Shown here piece after piece: positions 36,616 to 48,965 of a stretch of DNA of 64,000 nucleotides. Source of the stretch: Clusia tigrina (Eukaryota; Arthropoda; Insecta; Diptera; Clusiidae); assembly GCA_920105625.2 (NCBI GenBank), contig OV050030.1, forward strand, positions 428,202,240 through 428,266,239, in the 5' to 3' direction. The notes beneath the pieces are model-generated. The model had not been told where the DNA came from. It saw only the letters and a program-made list of their open reading frames with translations, and searched no databases. A program made the translations under genes and the position numbers. Each line of letters opens with the position of its first letter. Within the stretch, counting starts at the first letter, position 1.

Positions 36616-36655
36616 CCGACTGAGCGTTGAGCGGCGAAGTCGCTAGCATTAAATA
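36616..36655 (-). promoter_or_regulatory. hbn: Candidate hbn core promoter
   Basis: On the minus strand a TATTTAAT element (36655-36648) is followed 34 bp later by an initiator-like TCAGTC with its A at 36621. The spacing is a few bases longer than the usual TATA-to-Inr distance. Transcription from here would give a 5' UTR of about 277 nt. There is no experimental support, and other initiator-like words (TCATTC near 36690) exist. Confidence 0.3.
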
Positions 36656-39600
36656 CGACGTTGACAGTTTGGCAGCAAGTGTCTGAATGAAATGGAAAAA
36701 GTCACAGCGACAACGGGCGCAATCCGTGCCGTCTCCTGGCGTACGTTCCTTGAGTGGCCTCCGCTCGCTATCTGCCCTCTCGTTTGCTCTTGCGCGGCTC
36801 GGGGTAGTTTTTCCCTCAAATGCCAAAATAGGTTTACAGGTAGACTCGCCTCGCACACACGCAACAGCACACACGCTCGCTCATAGGCACACCAACAACA
36901 AGGGGTGTTGCAGTCAAACACGAACGCACACACACAGGCACACTCACCCAACAGCGAAGGGTGTCAAACTCACACACACACACGCACAGGGATGAGAGAC
37001 ATTTTGCCTGTTTGAGCGACTGACATGGGAGAAACAAATTGTTGAATTGGCTTTCGTGGCCCACTGTGGTGCCATCAGCCTCACCCTGGCCTCGCTCAGC
37101 CCACCAGCCAGCCAGTCGTGCCTGCTTTTGCGCACAACCTCGCTCCTTGCTCCGGCATTAATTGCATTATTCGCTCAATTTGCACTCTCACAATCACAGA
37201 GCTGGAGAATTTGCGCGGAGCACCACGTGATTGTTTCAGGCATTTGCCCATTATCCTTCGCAGTGGATTGTCAACAAATCACAGTAATCTCACAACTAGA
37301 TGCCAGCGCATTCGTTTGCTGCCATTCTTCGCATACCGCCATCATAAATGTTTGCTGATGCCTCACTCTTCACTCCTCTCTCGACGCACTCTTTCGTCTC
37401 CCTCGTCTGTGAGGCTCTCGCAAGTCTCTCTCACTTGATGCGCTTAGCCACTTTGCTGCGGTGTCACAATTAATGCCATCAATCAACGCAGTAAATATTT
37501 TATTGTCCTTCATTGTGCGCTGTCCTTGCCGCGGGAACTCTTGGCGGACATGTGCAACCGGCTTAGCCAGCCCACCTGCATCCATTGTGCGCTGCTCAGA
37601 CGCACCAAACTCGGGCGCTTTAGTAGAACTCCTTCCGAAATGACTGCTGTCCTTGCGACGGCTGAGCACGATCGAAGGGAATGGGCACCTGTGTTATCGG
37701 AGTTTAGTCAGTTGGAAGCCACGGCAGGTAAATTTCACGGGTGCGCAGGTAGGATCCGCGAATTCAGAGCAATGAAAAGCCAATTAATTTGATATTGATA
37801 CGATATATCTGAGAAAATTTTAAGTTAACAAGGAAGTCTTCCACCTTTGGGCATCTTTTATTGCTTGGAATCCCTCGGCGGCTGCTAACGTACCCCTCCA
37901 GTGCACAAACCGTGAGCTGAGAGTCTGAACTTTGTTGTGGATGCAGGCACTTGCACAGTGGAGATCTTGGAATAGAATGCCTTGCCAGTGTTACAAAGGA
38001 GACTACTCCGAAAGCTCCTGGCTCCTATCTGCACATAAAACGAAACACTCTCTGCACAAGTCATGCTTCTTGGCACAGTCAATTGCATCAAGATCAAGGA
38101 ACGTCCCTTCCTCTGTCATGTCGAGTAAATGGAACATGTTGATCATCATCATAATAATAGCTTCAGATGGGAAATGCGCGTGCTCGAGGAATAGTTCAGT
38201 TACGTTCTTCCCAAGAAGTTCCAACCCCCTCAAAGTATAAACAAGCAAATAACGAAGTCCAAAAAGAATAACATATTCATATCTGAGAATAAAAAGGATG
38301 CTCATTTTATAGGAAGGAGTGATCAATTCCAATATTCTGGAATCCACCCTTTTTAACGCCTTTTAGATTGCTTAGACCAAATGGTATATTCTCCTGTATT
38401 ATATAAAAGGGTGTTTTCTTTGAGCTTCTCAATTGGAACTTTGGCTTCTTGCAAAGCGAATTGTCGTGGTTCCTTTTTCGAACACTTCTTAGAGAAGCTG
38501 GGACGGAAAAAGTATGTAATAGTGGCTTCCAAAGTGCCAATCGTTCTGGTTCAATCTTCACAAATCCCCACAAGAAATTAGTCAGCGGCGCCAAATCAAA
38601 TATTCGTGGCGGTCAATTGGTCTATTTCGGGAAATGACGTTTCCATGAACTCCGAGTTCCTTATCAAAATATACAGAGTGAGGAAATCGTCCATGCGTGA
38701 GTAACATCAATATCTACAACCGAGCTTAACACAAGTGAAGACAGGAGAATAATGTAATAACTAACAAGAGACTTTGAGGCAAAAGTTCCTTTGCTAAGGA
38801 AGGCCAAGTGAGGAGATCGAATGAGTGAAGCGATAATGGAGAAAACAGTTGTCCGAGATATTTGTCCCAATACAGCGTTCCGTGTGTCCTAAATGGATGA
38901 GGGTTCTCTCTATGGCGCGGACGGGATATCAGATGAAGAATATCACCACAAGCGTTTTCCATCTAAAATCAACAATGGAGCAATATTTTTGTTGACCTTA
39001 TTATAAATCATTTATTTCCACATCCACCAATCTTGGACTGAAGATATAACAAAGAAGAGAACTCATCTCTTTCCTCTCTTGAAGTGTGTCCTGTGTCCAT
39101 CTCTTGAAAGTATTGCAGGCATTATTGTCATTATTTCAGGAGTTTCTCTCAAAGCGTCGACTGGTTGCTATGATCATATTTGAGTACTGATGAGCTCGTC
39201 AAAAAGTATTTGTTTAGCGTCCTTGGACTCCACACAGATTTTTCCTGGGGAGGGTCCCCAGGGGAAGGCTTTCTTTCTGAGCTACCATTTACAGGGTGGC
39301 CCAAAGGAACTAGTCTGACACAATTAAAAGATAGAATACTCCCATTCTTATCTATGTTCGCTTCACATCTGCACCACTTTCCCCTCATTTTTAACTCAGT
39401 CCTTCCTGATTTCTTGAACGGCGAGCACAATTTCTCGATTGAATTCGCATGGCCATACCAGTCTCCTCTTTTTTCTTTCCTCGTGCGTGTAGGCAACATC
39501 TGTGTTTTGGATCATTATCTTCTCGGAGAAGTCAGTCCATATTTCCCTGAACGAAACATTGCTTCCTCAGACTTCAATATTGCATTTTCTTACAATTGAA

Positions 39601-42600
39601 TCATTGAGCTTGGAATCTCGATTTTGGATGAGAGTCCTGAATAGACCAAAATGGAAATAGTTGTATGCCTAACCTTGCTTTATAATAACTTCGGACTATT
39701 TTTTGGGCAGGTTTTATTCCAATTATTGCAGAAGCAAAAAATGGTCTCTTTGCGCCAAATTTTTGTTTGTCCAATGCATTCAACATCCCCGTGTTCAGCC
39801 CAACCACATCTTATCACTCGGTTGTCGTGAAGAAATCCAATACCGCCAGCAACAAAATGGGTCATAATTCCGCACACACTTCGCCGAGGAAGTTAGATCG
39901 TTGTTTCCGTACTCTTCTCGCTTCAGTTTTTATAGTTACCACATAGGGCGGGGTCATTGATTTGGGTCCTTGAATCCACATCACAATCTGCATCAGGGTT
40001 TTTTGCTCAGGCTGTTTGCAATATCTGAGCCCACATCAGCCCTAACTTCACAGCAATTACAGCACCATCCTCAGACATTTGGAATCATCAAAGCCCAAAA
40101 TAAGTCTACTCCAGTGATGCAGTAGATCTCGCTGGCTACGTATGATACCTTCTTCTGTAGCCCTGCGCTAAAATCCGGCACCTGTTCACAACTATACCGA
40201 ATGGCTCTTGCTATCAGTGATCTCGTCCGATAACATTTTCACCAGCACCGTGCAAGGACGAAGAGCAAATATCTGGCTGCCACTTTATATCCGCCGCGAT
40301 CTTCGTTAAAGGGGCAGATCTTAAAGCAGCTACTACGAAAACAAAGGATTAGTGAAGCAACAAATTTAAATCGATGCAAGGATGAACAAGAGTTCTGCGA
40401 CCGACAAGAACAACAATTCGGACAGCAACAACCACCGCCGGACGCATCCAGTCTGCGACAGTATTGGACAAGACTTAACACCGTAATACGGCGGATTTGG
40501 CGGATCTTACGGCTTTCGCACCGGATTGCAGTGTGCGGTCTCCGTCCTAATGAACGAAAAGCGGATATCGAAGGATCAAATCAACACAATTTTAAATGAT
40601 CCTGCCGGAGAAAGTCTCAGCATGGAATTCGCAGAAGTTGAGTCCGTAGTTACCTAAGCAAAATCTTCGCTTTTACGAGCGGGAGTGGCATTTAATTGAA
40701 TAAATACGAATCATTAACAAAGTCCTCAAAGTGGAAGAAGACAGGAATATTTATTAAATTTTTACACCACCAAAGGATGGGAGAGAAAAGCATGGATCGT
40801 AATTATTCAGGTTCCAACAGTCAATGCAGTTGTATGAAAGCTTCGAGGTGGAACAGGTGGCCTCCAGGAGAAGGCTGTAGGAGCATATTGTGTAGGATTG
40901 TGGCTCAATTAGGATAGGAGATGGCACAGACAGCTAAGTGGCCGGCTGTGATGAATCTCCCAACAGACCCCTGAGGAAGCAGAAAAACATCAGGCGAACA
41001 TTTGGAGGATTGGCCTCCATGAGCAGCGCAATTAAAGCAGCTCTGCCACGATGTGGACAAAGCGATTACCCGCCTGTAAATGGCTGATTGCATGCTCATC
41101 TTGACCGTAACTCGATACCCGCTGCCTCTGAGCATCTGATGCCTTGTTAAACTGCCGCACTGGCCCAGATCATCAAAGTCGGCCAATGAAGCGTTTTAAT
41201 GAGGCCAATTACGGGCCGTAAAGAGGCTAAAAAATGCAAATCACGCTCGAAGCGCTCAGCCAGCATTAAAACACTTTTCCGCTAAATACGCGATCGTCCT
41301 TTTCTTGCCGCTTTTTCGTGTGTTTTTTGTTTTACTCCTGTTTTTGTGTCTGTCTGAGAAGTGATGCGATCGCCTTAGACTCTGGAGAAAGTGATGAATG
41401 CGCACAAATTTCGAGAGAATGGACAAAAGTGTCCAAAACAAAGAGGTCTAGATTAGATTAAAGGCCATTAGAGCCTAAGAGTGCGCTGGCAGAGGTCCGG
41501 CGCAGCTCAGCCCGGAGCAGGTACTGCGCCCACAGGCAGAGAGAGGCGCACAACGGAGACTGAGCTTAGAGCAGTTCTAAATTAAAGAGCCGATTGAGGG
41601 GATTTGCGACCCGATTTAGTCCGCACACTAGTCCTGCCTTGGCCGAGCGTATGCGTAATCCTGCGGCTCATGTGGCTGGTGCGTTGCTCGTCGCTGTTTG
41701 CACGGTGTTGTTCTTGTGGCTGCCGCTGCTGCAGATGAAGTGTGGCGTCAACTTCAGCCGCATCTGGCAAATTAATGAGTTTCGTAAATGCACTTCCCGC
41801 TTTGTTTGCATGCTGTGCCAATCCTTTGAGCTGCTTTCTGGGCGAAATTGTTTTTGCTTCGGCTCAGACGTTTGTGGGAAATGCCAAGAGACCAGGCACA
41901 GATTGTGCAAGTGGCTGCTGCTTCCTGGAAGGCTGCGCTCCGACTGAAATTAATTTAAGTCCCGCACTCTTCGGTGTCCTGTAGGTTTCATCGTCCACTC
42001 CTCGGTGTTGGCATTCAGAATATATTAAATTCCGACTACTGATTAAAACCGCTGTGTTCAATTCACTCACTCCCGTGCCCGCAGACGCCCGCTCCTCTCC
42101 AACAAGGCCACAACAGCCTCTCGCAATTAATGCTGCCAAAGTGTGAAGACACAAATTGAATCACAGCCATTTATCCTACTTCAGTTTAATTCGTAATTTA
42201 TTGTGTACCATCAGAGCAATTTGAGCTTATTAGCAAACCACGAACGAGGCGCTCCACCCCTCCCCTGCTGGGTGCACCGCGCAACTCTATTGTCTTTCTC
42301 GCACAGCCTCACGGCCAGGCGAGGCGCAGCGCCCACCCAACCCACCACGAGTGCACACGTACAGCGACTCCCACACCCATACATGGGCACTTAAATTGCT
42401 GTAGTGTTAATAGCGGTGAAGGAAGAGTGCCTGGAGTGGGATGGGACTACATCGCTATCGCTCTCTAATAAGCAACACGCACGGCGCTCTCTCCCCGACT
42501 CGCTCTCTGGCAAGGTTGGCAGCAAGAGTCTGAGCAGTATTTGCATGTTTTTCAGTCTTAATTAAATGTAATTGAATTATTTAAATAATTAATTAACAAA

Positions 42601-43620
42601 TTGTAAACATTTCAATTGCCTTCAATTGATCCCATTCAACTGCGCTCTTTCTGCTGTAAAATACTCCCACTTGGCGCCCAGTGTAGTAGAGTCTCTCTGT
42701 CCGCATGACGTCATCTACTCACAAGACATGCGCCGCAGTGCTTCAACCCCATTGGATGCTCGGCAGGACGCACACAGACGCCCGCACACACACCCGGATA
42801 GGTCATTGTCGTCACCCTCCGCCACACTGGCATATTGTTCAAACTAACGACCTCCCCGCACTCCACCACACTCCACCGCCTTGCAGCATTGCCATTAGTA
42901 AACATGTGGTATTGTTGTGATTTGATGTGGCGTTTGGAAGAAGCACCCTGGCATGTAGCTCACCTTTTAATAAGGTTAACTATGGACGAGCGTACAGAAC
43001 TGCGTGGAGCAGCAAGAGCCGCAGAGTCGCATGAGCAGCACGCTAAGCAGGCGCAGCTGTGGTCGGAGAAGATGGCGGAGCGCTCTTTCCACGGAGGCAG
43101 CAGATTCTATTATATTAAATTTAATATATTAAGCAATAAAAGAACGTCTTCCCTGACTCGCTTGCTCTCGTTGGACGGCTGCTCCCCGAGGCGGTGGCAG
43201 AGCCAGTCTCAACCCCAGCGGTCCTACTCGCGCTCGTCGTGCTGCGCACTTGGGAGTAGGAAACCGTAGTTTGAGTCTGGAAATGGTTTTAAATTTGATT
43301 TTCATTGTTGCTCTCCTTGTGCGCCTGTGGAATATCCCTTGTGGTGCGCTGCTGCCGGGATGAGTTGCCGTGGATGCTGCTCTTTTGTTGTCGGTGTTGT
43401 TTTTGTTAGACATGTTGTCTGATGGCATTATCTACTTTTTCTCGTATTTCCATTGTTGTTGTTGCTTTTGTTGCTGTTGTTGTTCTTGTTGTTGCTGATG
43501 ACATTCCTTTAAGTGTTGTTGAAGCAGCACTTTTTGCTCGTCTCCGATTCGGAGTGTGGGTGAAGGTGAAGTGCGAAGTTCCTCAATAGTTGCGAATTTT
43601 AGTCAGTAATCAGTTGGAAA
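36656..43620. other. Intergenic DNA upstream of hbn
   Basis: Unique-looking DNA with CA repeats (36840-36990) is followed by decayed blocks at about 37790-40900, where no element could be named with confidence. A minus-strand fragment near 40020-40070 reads SDIANSLSKK, weakly like the end of RNase H. Unique DNA follows to 43620, with TTG/TGC repeats at 43450-43500. Host genes such as Rx or otp, neighbours of hbn in Drosophila, are not visible. Confidence 0.45.
42559..42597. promoter_or_regulatory. AT-rich ATTA/TAAT cluster upstream of hbn
   Basis: Contains TTAATTAAAT, GTAATTGAATTATT and AATAATTAATTAAC in about 40 bp, dense in homeodomain core words. It lies about 6 kb upstream of the hbn promoter candidate in unique DNA. 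It is only a candidate. Confidence 0.2.
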
Positions 43621-44071
43621 ATTCATTTAAATTTGGCTCCTTATTCTCTGCTTAGGAGTATTCGATGTGCATGAAGAGTGCTACTTAAGGTGACGGGTTT
43701 CTACCGAAGAACTTCCCAAACATTGCACACAATTGAGGAAGGCAAGCAGGCAATGAAAGTCGGTCTACTCAGGTTTATATATAAATAGTCTAAGATGGAA
43801 GTTCTGAGTACAAGCTTTGCAAGTCTTCTAGTCTACCTGTAGTCATGGCATTGCAAAAGCCAGCAGTGAGATGAAGCTTGGGTGATTCATCCAAGAATTA
43901 TGTTCAAGATGCGAAAGTGTACCAGGACATCCCTATTAATATTTGAGGTAGCCTATCATCTTCTAGGCGGTTGTATTAGAAGCGGGAATGCTTAGGTCCC
44001 TAATATGGCTCTACGCATTTAACAAGATCAATTCAGTGAAGACTCCGGTCATTTCTACCAAGTTGCAGTTG

Positions 44072-44610
44072 AGAGGTAGGTAGGCAGCCACATCACCAGA
44101 AAACAGTGATGCCACTTAGACCACCAGTTCGATCCATTGGGAGCCGCGGGTTGCGGGGCGTGGCTACGCTTCTCCCTCCAGATTGAACCAACCTCTAGTA
44201 AAGCGTAGAAGCCTATTATCACCAGACTGGTGTAGATCAGGGCCGTGCGCAGGATTTGCTCGTGGGGGGGGTTTTTTTTCAAATTTCATTTAAAAAGGAG
44301 AGGAGCTCAAAGACATCTATGGACATATACAGAAGAGATACTATGCCGCTTCCAGTGCCTCCTCGTTTGTGCAGACAGAGATCACGCGTATAAACTCCCA
44401 TTCTTCTTGCATGATTTCCTATTAGACAATGTGCCTTGAGAGCTCTTATTAGAGTCATAATTTGTAGTCTATTGAGTCTAATGGTATTCTCGGATAGACG
44501 TAGATTTTTCCTCGGCTATGTTTGCCTGGCGATTTCGCAGGTATTGGCACAAATCCACCTTTGATTGGTAGAGTCAATCAGTGTCTTCCTTATCAGAAGC
44601 TTACAAGTCA
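44072..44610 (-). mobile_element. 3' part of an RNase H-bearing non-LTR retrotransposon, same family as 1680-1802
   Basis: On the minus strand 44575-44390 reads WICANTCEIARQT, then a stop, then RLSENTIRLNRLQIMTLIRA and HCLIGNHARRMGVYTRDL. This is the typical linker after RNase H, with the conserved TGHC-LxxHA segment. A frameshifted Cys-rich segment follows (SVCTNEEALEAA, YLFCICP). The final codons read LLRFTRGWFNLEGEA, and the 3' UTR at 44193-44072 matches 1682-1805 and ends in a CTAC-type tail. The first stop is a single TAG where the family has Trp, so decay is modest. A G8T8 run at about 44263-44279 interrupts the region. No flanking duplication was recognised. Confidence 0.8.
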
Positions 44611-47122
44611 CGAGAGGTATACCCATAAGCCTACTAACATTTGGAATACCCTCGCAAGTTGATCAACCGTAGATATCTGAGTATATAATTCCTTGAAGCA
44701 TTGACAAAACCTAAAAATTACTTCCAGTAGTCGCAGTATCCTTGCCAGAGCGAGTCATTCATATCCACTTTCAAGACATTGATACCATATTATTCCCGAT
44801 TGCTGTCTGAGTCCGACACACATGCAATTCCAGCTTTGGTCACTGTTTCGTCTTTTTAGTGCCTCGGATGTTTGGAGATGTAAATAGACTTCGGCTCCTG
44901 AGAGTCAGTAATTTATAGATGGGTACTTCGATAAACTATTTCTGTTCCCGCTACTCCACTTTAACTTGCTCAAGGATCAAGCAACACTGATGTCAACTAT
45001 CCATTTATTTCCCCTGGACATGCATTCAGGTTTGCTTGGATGCATTCCAAGATAATGAAAGAAATACTACAATTTTTGATATTATGAAGTTCTGCTTAGA
45101 TGTTATGAAGGCAAAATCTTAGTCACTGAGAGCACCATTTGTGGAACTACGGTTTTGAATCACAGATGCGTTTTCCAGAGGAGATTCTTATATATACACA
45201 GACCTCCCTCTGAGTTGATCGCTTTGTATATTGTTGTTCCCGCATGATCTAAAACAACAAAGAAAATTGCTGTTTATATAGGCCAAGTATGTAAAACAGT
45301 ATCGATAAGGACTAAACCCAGACAACATTGACCACAATTGAAAAGAACAGATGTTTAAGGTCAAGGATGAAGTTGTTTCCTGGGCTGTTTCAGTAAAAGA
45401 AACACAGAGGGACATTTCTCACACTTAGTTAACTATCAATTGCAGGATAGCGACTAAGTTCTGCCCCTCATACACAGCACAGAACCTCACCAGAACTCTC
45501 ACAGATGTGGGGAGATGAACAAATGACATCTGTTCATCGCCTCTAACCTGCACTATAGAATCTGGATGCACAACAGCTCGAAGGAGAGCGGAGAACGCTT
45601 GCTCTCCACACTGTCCTCCACGACGTTGTGATTACGTCTTCTACCAACACCGTTTTGTCTGACTAGAAAAATATTAGCAACAATTTTTCATCGGTAGTAA
45701 GCATATGAAGTTCCCTTGACGGATGCTTTAGGTCTCAGTGAATAATAGATCCAAGGTAGAAGCCGCATATTTGTTCCAGGTTGCCTTGAACCCACTCTTG
45801 GGAGATTGGCAGTTAAATAAATCTCAGCATCATTGTTCAAGAAGACTATCCCGATCTTTTGGATGCTTAAACAGGGCATTGACGAAATGATTGCACTCCC
45901 TTCGAACCTAATAATTGACCAATTTTCGTCCACTGAAAGGGTTCTTCAAAAAACCATCGCAGGAGAAACAGTAGAAGGGTAAAAGCATCCTTAAAAATGG
46001 AGTCATGGAAGCACTGACAAAGCTTCGTCGCATCAGCACTTCTTATCCAAGATGCCAAAGCTGAACTGGCCTTTTGTTCTACTGAAAGAGAATTGCAATA
46101 AGAAAAATTTGTAAAGATCCTGGTCTAGGCATAATAGAAGCGTTTTCCTGGGAGTCATCAGAGAGAAATATTAAAGCAATTTGCCTATCAAATCAGCAGA
46201 AAATCAAAAGTGGCAGCCAGCAATTTGAAGGATGTGTCGGCACGCTTCAGCGTGGCCACTGCTCTATTGAGTTCTGGCAGGGGGCGTCAAAGTGAACCGC
46301 ACCCATGCGACGAGATGGCACTGCATTTGGACATGCTTGCAGGGCATGCACAACAACGCCCCAAATAGCACAGGAGCAGCAATTGCGATAGAGGCGGAAT
46401 TTCAACGAAACTGCCGAAGGATGCCGGTGCCAGAGCGACTCTAGAAGTGCCTTGGTGCAATGGTGATCTGCTTGGTGGCACAAAAAACCACCAAACAAAC
46501 AAACATTGCCAAACAAACGACAAACAAATGAGCAGAGCACACTCACACGCACGCACGCAAACACACGGGGAGATTCCAGCGCGCTCTCTTTGCGGCCATT
46601 GTTGTGCCCTGCTCTGCCATTTGGCATTCCTGATTTGCTGGTTGGTATTTGTCCTGCTGCACATTGTCTGCACTTCGCCGTGTTGAGCCTTTGTTGTTGT
46701 GGTTCTTTTTCACTTTCGCCTCTGAATTACTTTCATGCAAACCTTGCAAGGCAGCCTCCTTTGTGGCCGCGTTGGCTGTGCTGCTGCTGCTGCTGCTGCT
46801 GCTCCTTGGCATTGTTGTCGTGTGTTGAGCACTTGGAACTGGCTGAAGTGGCTGTGCTCAGTTTTTATGTAATGCAAGTGGACAATGCCGCTGATGATTC
46901 CGATTCCGGTGAACGATGCGGTGCGGTGCGTGTGTGTTTTGGTCAGAAAGGTGGCAAACGTGTTGACGCCTCCGAGACTACTGTTGTCCGCACAAAGAGC
47001 TGCACAAAGACAGCTCTTCTCACTATTTACACATGCGTTACGCCCACTATTTTTGGTGAAACAGGATATGCAAAAACTGAGCAAATTCTTCACACGCTTC
47101 AATTACCACGAAATTGTGTCGG
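44611..47122. other. Intergenic DNA, no gene seen
   Basis: Decayed repeat-like sequence runs to about 46190, then unique-looking DNA with a CTG repeat at 46779-46804. Frames in the second half, such as 46506-47171 plus with 221 codons, are driven by the CTG/TGT repeats. Confidence 0.4.
46779..46804. repeat. (CTG)n microsatellite
   Basis: About eight CTG units that create Cys, Ala, Leu or Ser runs in overlapping fortuitous frames. Confidence 0.9.
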
Positions 47123-47345
47123 CAAAGCCATTTATGTCCTTCGACATGTCCTCATAAGCAAATTCACATGAGCCGCTCTTATCTTCGCTCGAAATTTACG
47201 AGATGCTCCTTTGATTTCGTTTTATTGTTCATCTTCACATGTGAGTGTGTGAGTGGCGAGTGTGAGTGCGAGCGTTGTGCTCAATTTTCCAATAAACCCG
47301 CAAATGGGTGTCAATTTGCTCCAGATTAGCCCGGGACTAATCTGT
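47123..47345. repeat. Duplicated non-coding block, copy 1
   Basis: Starts CAAAGCCATTTATGTCCTTC and ends GGGACTAATCTGT. The same sequence recurs in direct orientation at 48748-48965 with roughly 95% identity. There are about six substitutions in the first half, an indel zone in the GTGTGAGTG region, and no differences over the last 75 bp. Copies are 1625 bp apart. Confidence 0.95.
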
Positions 47346-48705
47346 TTACTATGCTGCCAGCGCACTCACTCTCATGTGTACGGGGAATCAGGATAGCATC
47401 TCAAATTAGCTGCGACCAATTCCTCCTAAGGATTAGGCAAACTTGACCAGCAAACGCAGCTGCACATCCTGGCATACGAGTCCTTGTGCCAGCACAAATT
47501 TAAAGCCGAGGCCAATTATTGCATTGAATTTTTGTCCGCGACTGTATGTGAATGTGCAGAAGAAGAGTAAAGGACTAAAGAGCTTGGCCTCACCTTCGGA
47601 TGGGCCACTTCCGCTCTGCCACATTCCTTTGGCATTTGTTGTTGCCAGTCTCGCCTCTTGCGGCTGCCCAACCCGACCACGTGCACATGTTAATTTCGTC
47701 CATTGAGAAACTATTTCATTGAGTTACTATTTCATTATAAACTCCGTGCCCGACCGCATTATCCACCTCAAAGCAGTCCAATTGAAAGTTGCTTATGCAA
47801 CCGCAACCGCACACGACGCAACCAACACCGACGCCCTTGCCGCTCCGTTGCTGGGGCGCAAATTATCCAATATCCTTTGGAATATCCTTCGGTAGTAATC
47901 ATTAGAATGCAGAGCACACACGCACACAATGCACCACACACTCGCCACTCACCCACACAGGCTGTGTTCCGGAGATGCTTCGTATCATAATTTAATATCA
48001 CTCCATGCTCCACCGCAGCAGCCGCCGCTGCCGTTTGCCACCCGAAACCGCACTTGAATCTCGTTCGAAACTTGTGTCTTGGATTTTTGGTTTCATATTG
48101 AAGCGCTTATTATGCCCGCAGGAGCAAATCCGCTGTGCACTCCTTTAGCAGCGACAGTGGAGCACAGCGTGTCCGCTTCGTGCCGGGCAGCGGAGTGAGC
48201 GGAAAGGGTCTTTTATCGCTTCAGTCAATAATGCTGTTATTTGCCTTTTAGTTTAGTGCAAATAAATATTAAAACGAAGATGAAATGGGACTAAATTGGG
48301 TACAAAATGCAAAGCGAACGGCTGCAGTGCGTGCGGCATGTTGGAGCATAGCATAGTCTTAGGCGTATTGGGAGATGAGAATGCGTTGGCTCGAATGCGG
48401 CTCGGAATGAGTGCGAATTCTGAAGCGTGTAATGACTTAAAATGATGGTAAAGATGGAAGGACGCAAAGGTGAGGCACCCAAAGAAAACTCAGAAGTTGA
48501 GTGAAGTTCTGGAACGTCGGAACAGATGCCTGGACCATTATTTACTCATTCGAAAGCTTTAAAGGGATACTAGCATTACCACTAACGACATAATTTGAAA
48601 GAGTTGCTTGAAATCTCTCAGTTATATTCTGGTGTGCAAGCACTTTTACTGTGTGCATGCCTTCAGACCAAAGTTGATTTCGTCTCTCCCTGTCTATCTC
48701 TCTCC

Positions 48706-48747
<42 letters not shown>
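47346..48747. other. DNA between the duplicated blocks
   Basis: Unique-looking up to about 48290, then a repeat-like stretch. It ends in a pyrimidine-rich (TC)n tract at 48709-48743 that abuts copy 2 of the duplication. No gene was seen. Confidence 0.4.
48709..48743. repeat. (TC)n microsatellite at a duplication boundary
   Basis: An uninterrupted TC run of 35 bp, ending four bases before the start of duplicated copy 2. A slippage-prone or break-prone tract at the junction may mark where the copy was inserted. Confidence 0.9.
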
Positions 48748-48965
48748 CAAAGCCATTTATGTTCTTCGGCATGTCCTCATAAGCAAATTCATATGAGCCG
48801 CTCTTATCTTCGCTCAAAATTTACGAGATGCTCCTTTGATATCGTTTTATTGTTCGTCTTCACATGTGAGTGTGTGAGTGTGTGTGTGTGAGTGTTGTGC
48901 TCAATTTTCCAATAAACCCGCAAATGGGTGTCAATTTGCTCCAGATTAGCCCGGGACTAATCTGT
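48748..48965. repeat. Duplicated non-coding block, copy 2
   Basis: Matches 47123-47345. The GTGTGAGTG region is shorter and purely GT-rich here, while CAATTTTCCAATAAACCCGC through AATCTGT is identical in both. Flanks outside the block are unrelated. Confidence 0.95.

Noticed and set aside
43129..43428. 99-codon minus-strand frame starting MPSDNMSNKNN
   Set aside because: Basic and low complexity, next to TTG repeats, with no recognisable domain or partner exon.
46506..47171. 221-codon plus-strand frame
   Set aside because: Runs through a CTG repeat and into the duplicated non-coding block. The frame is not kept in the second copy of that block.
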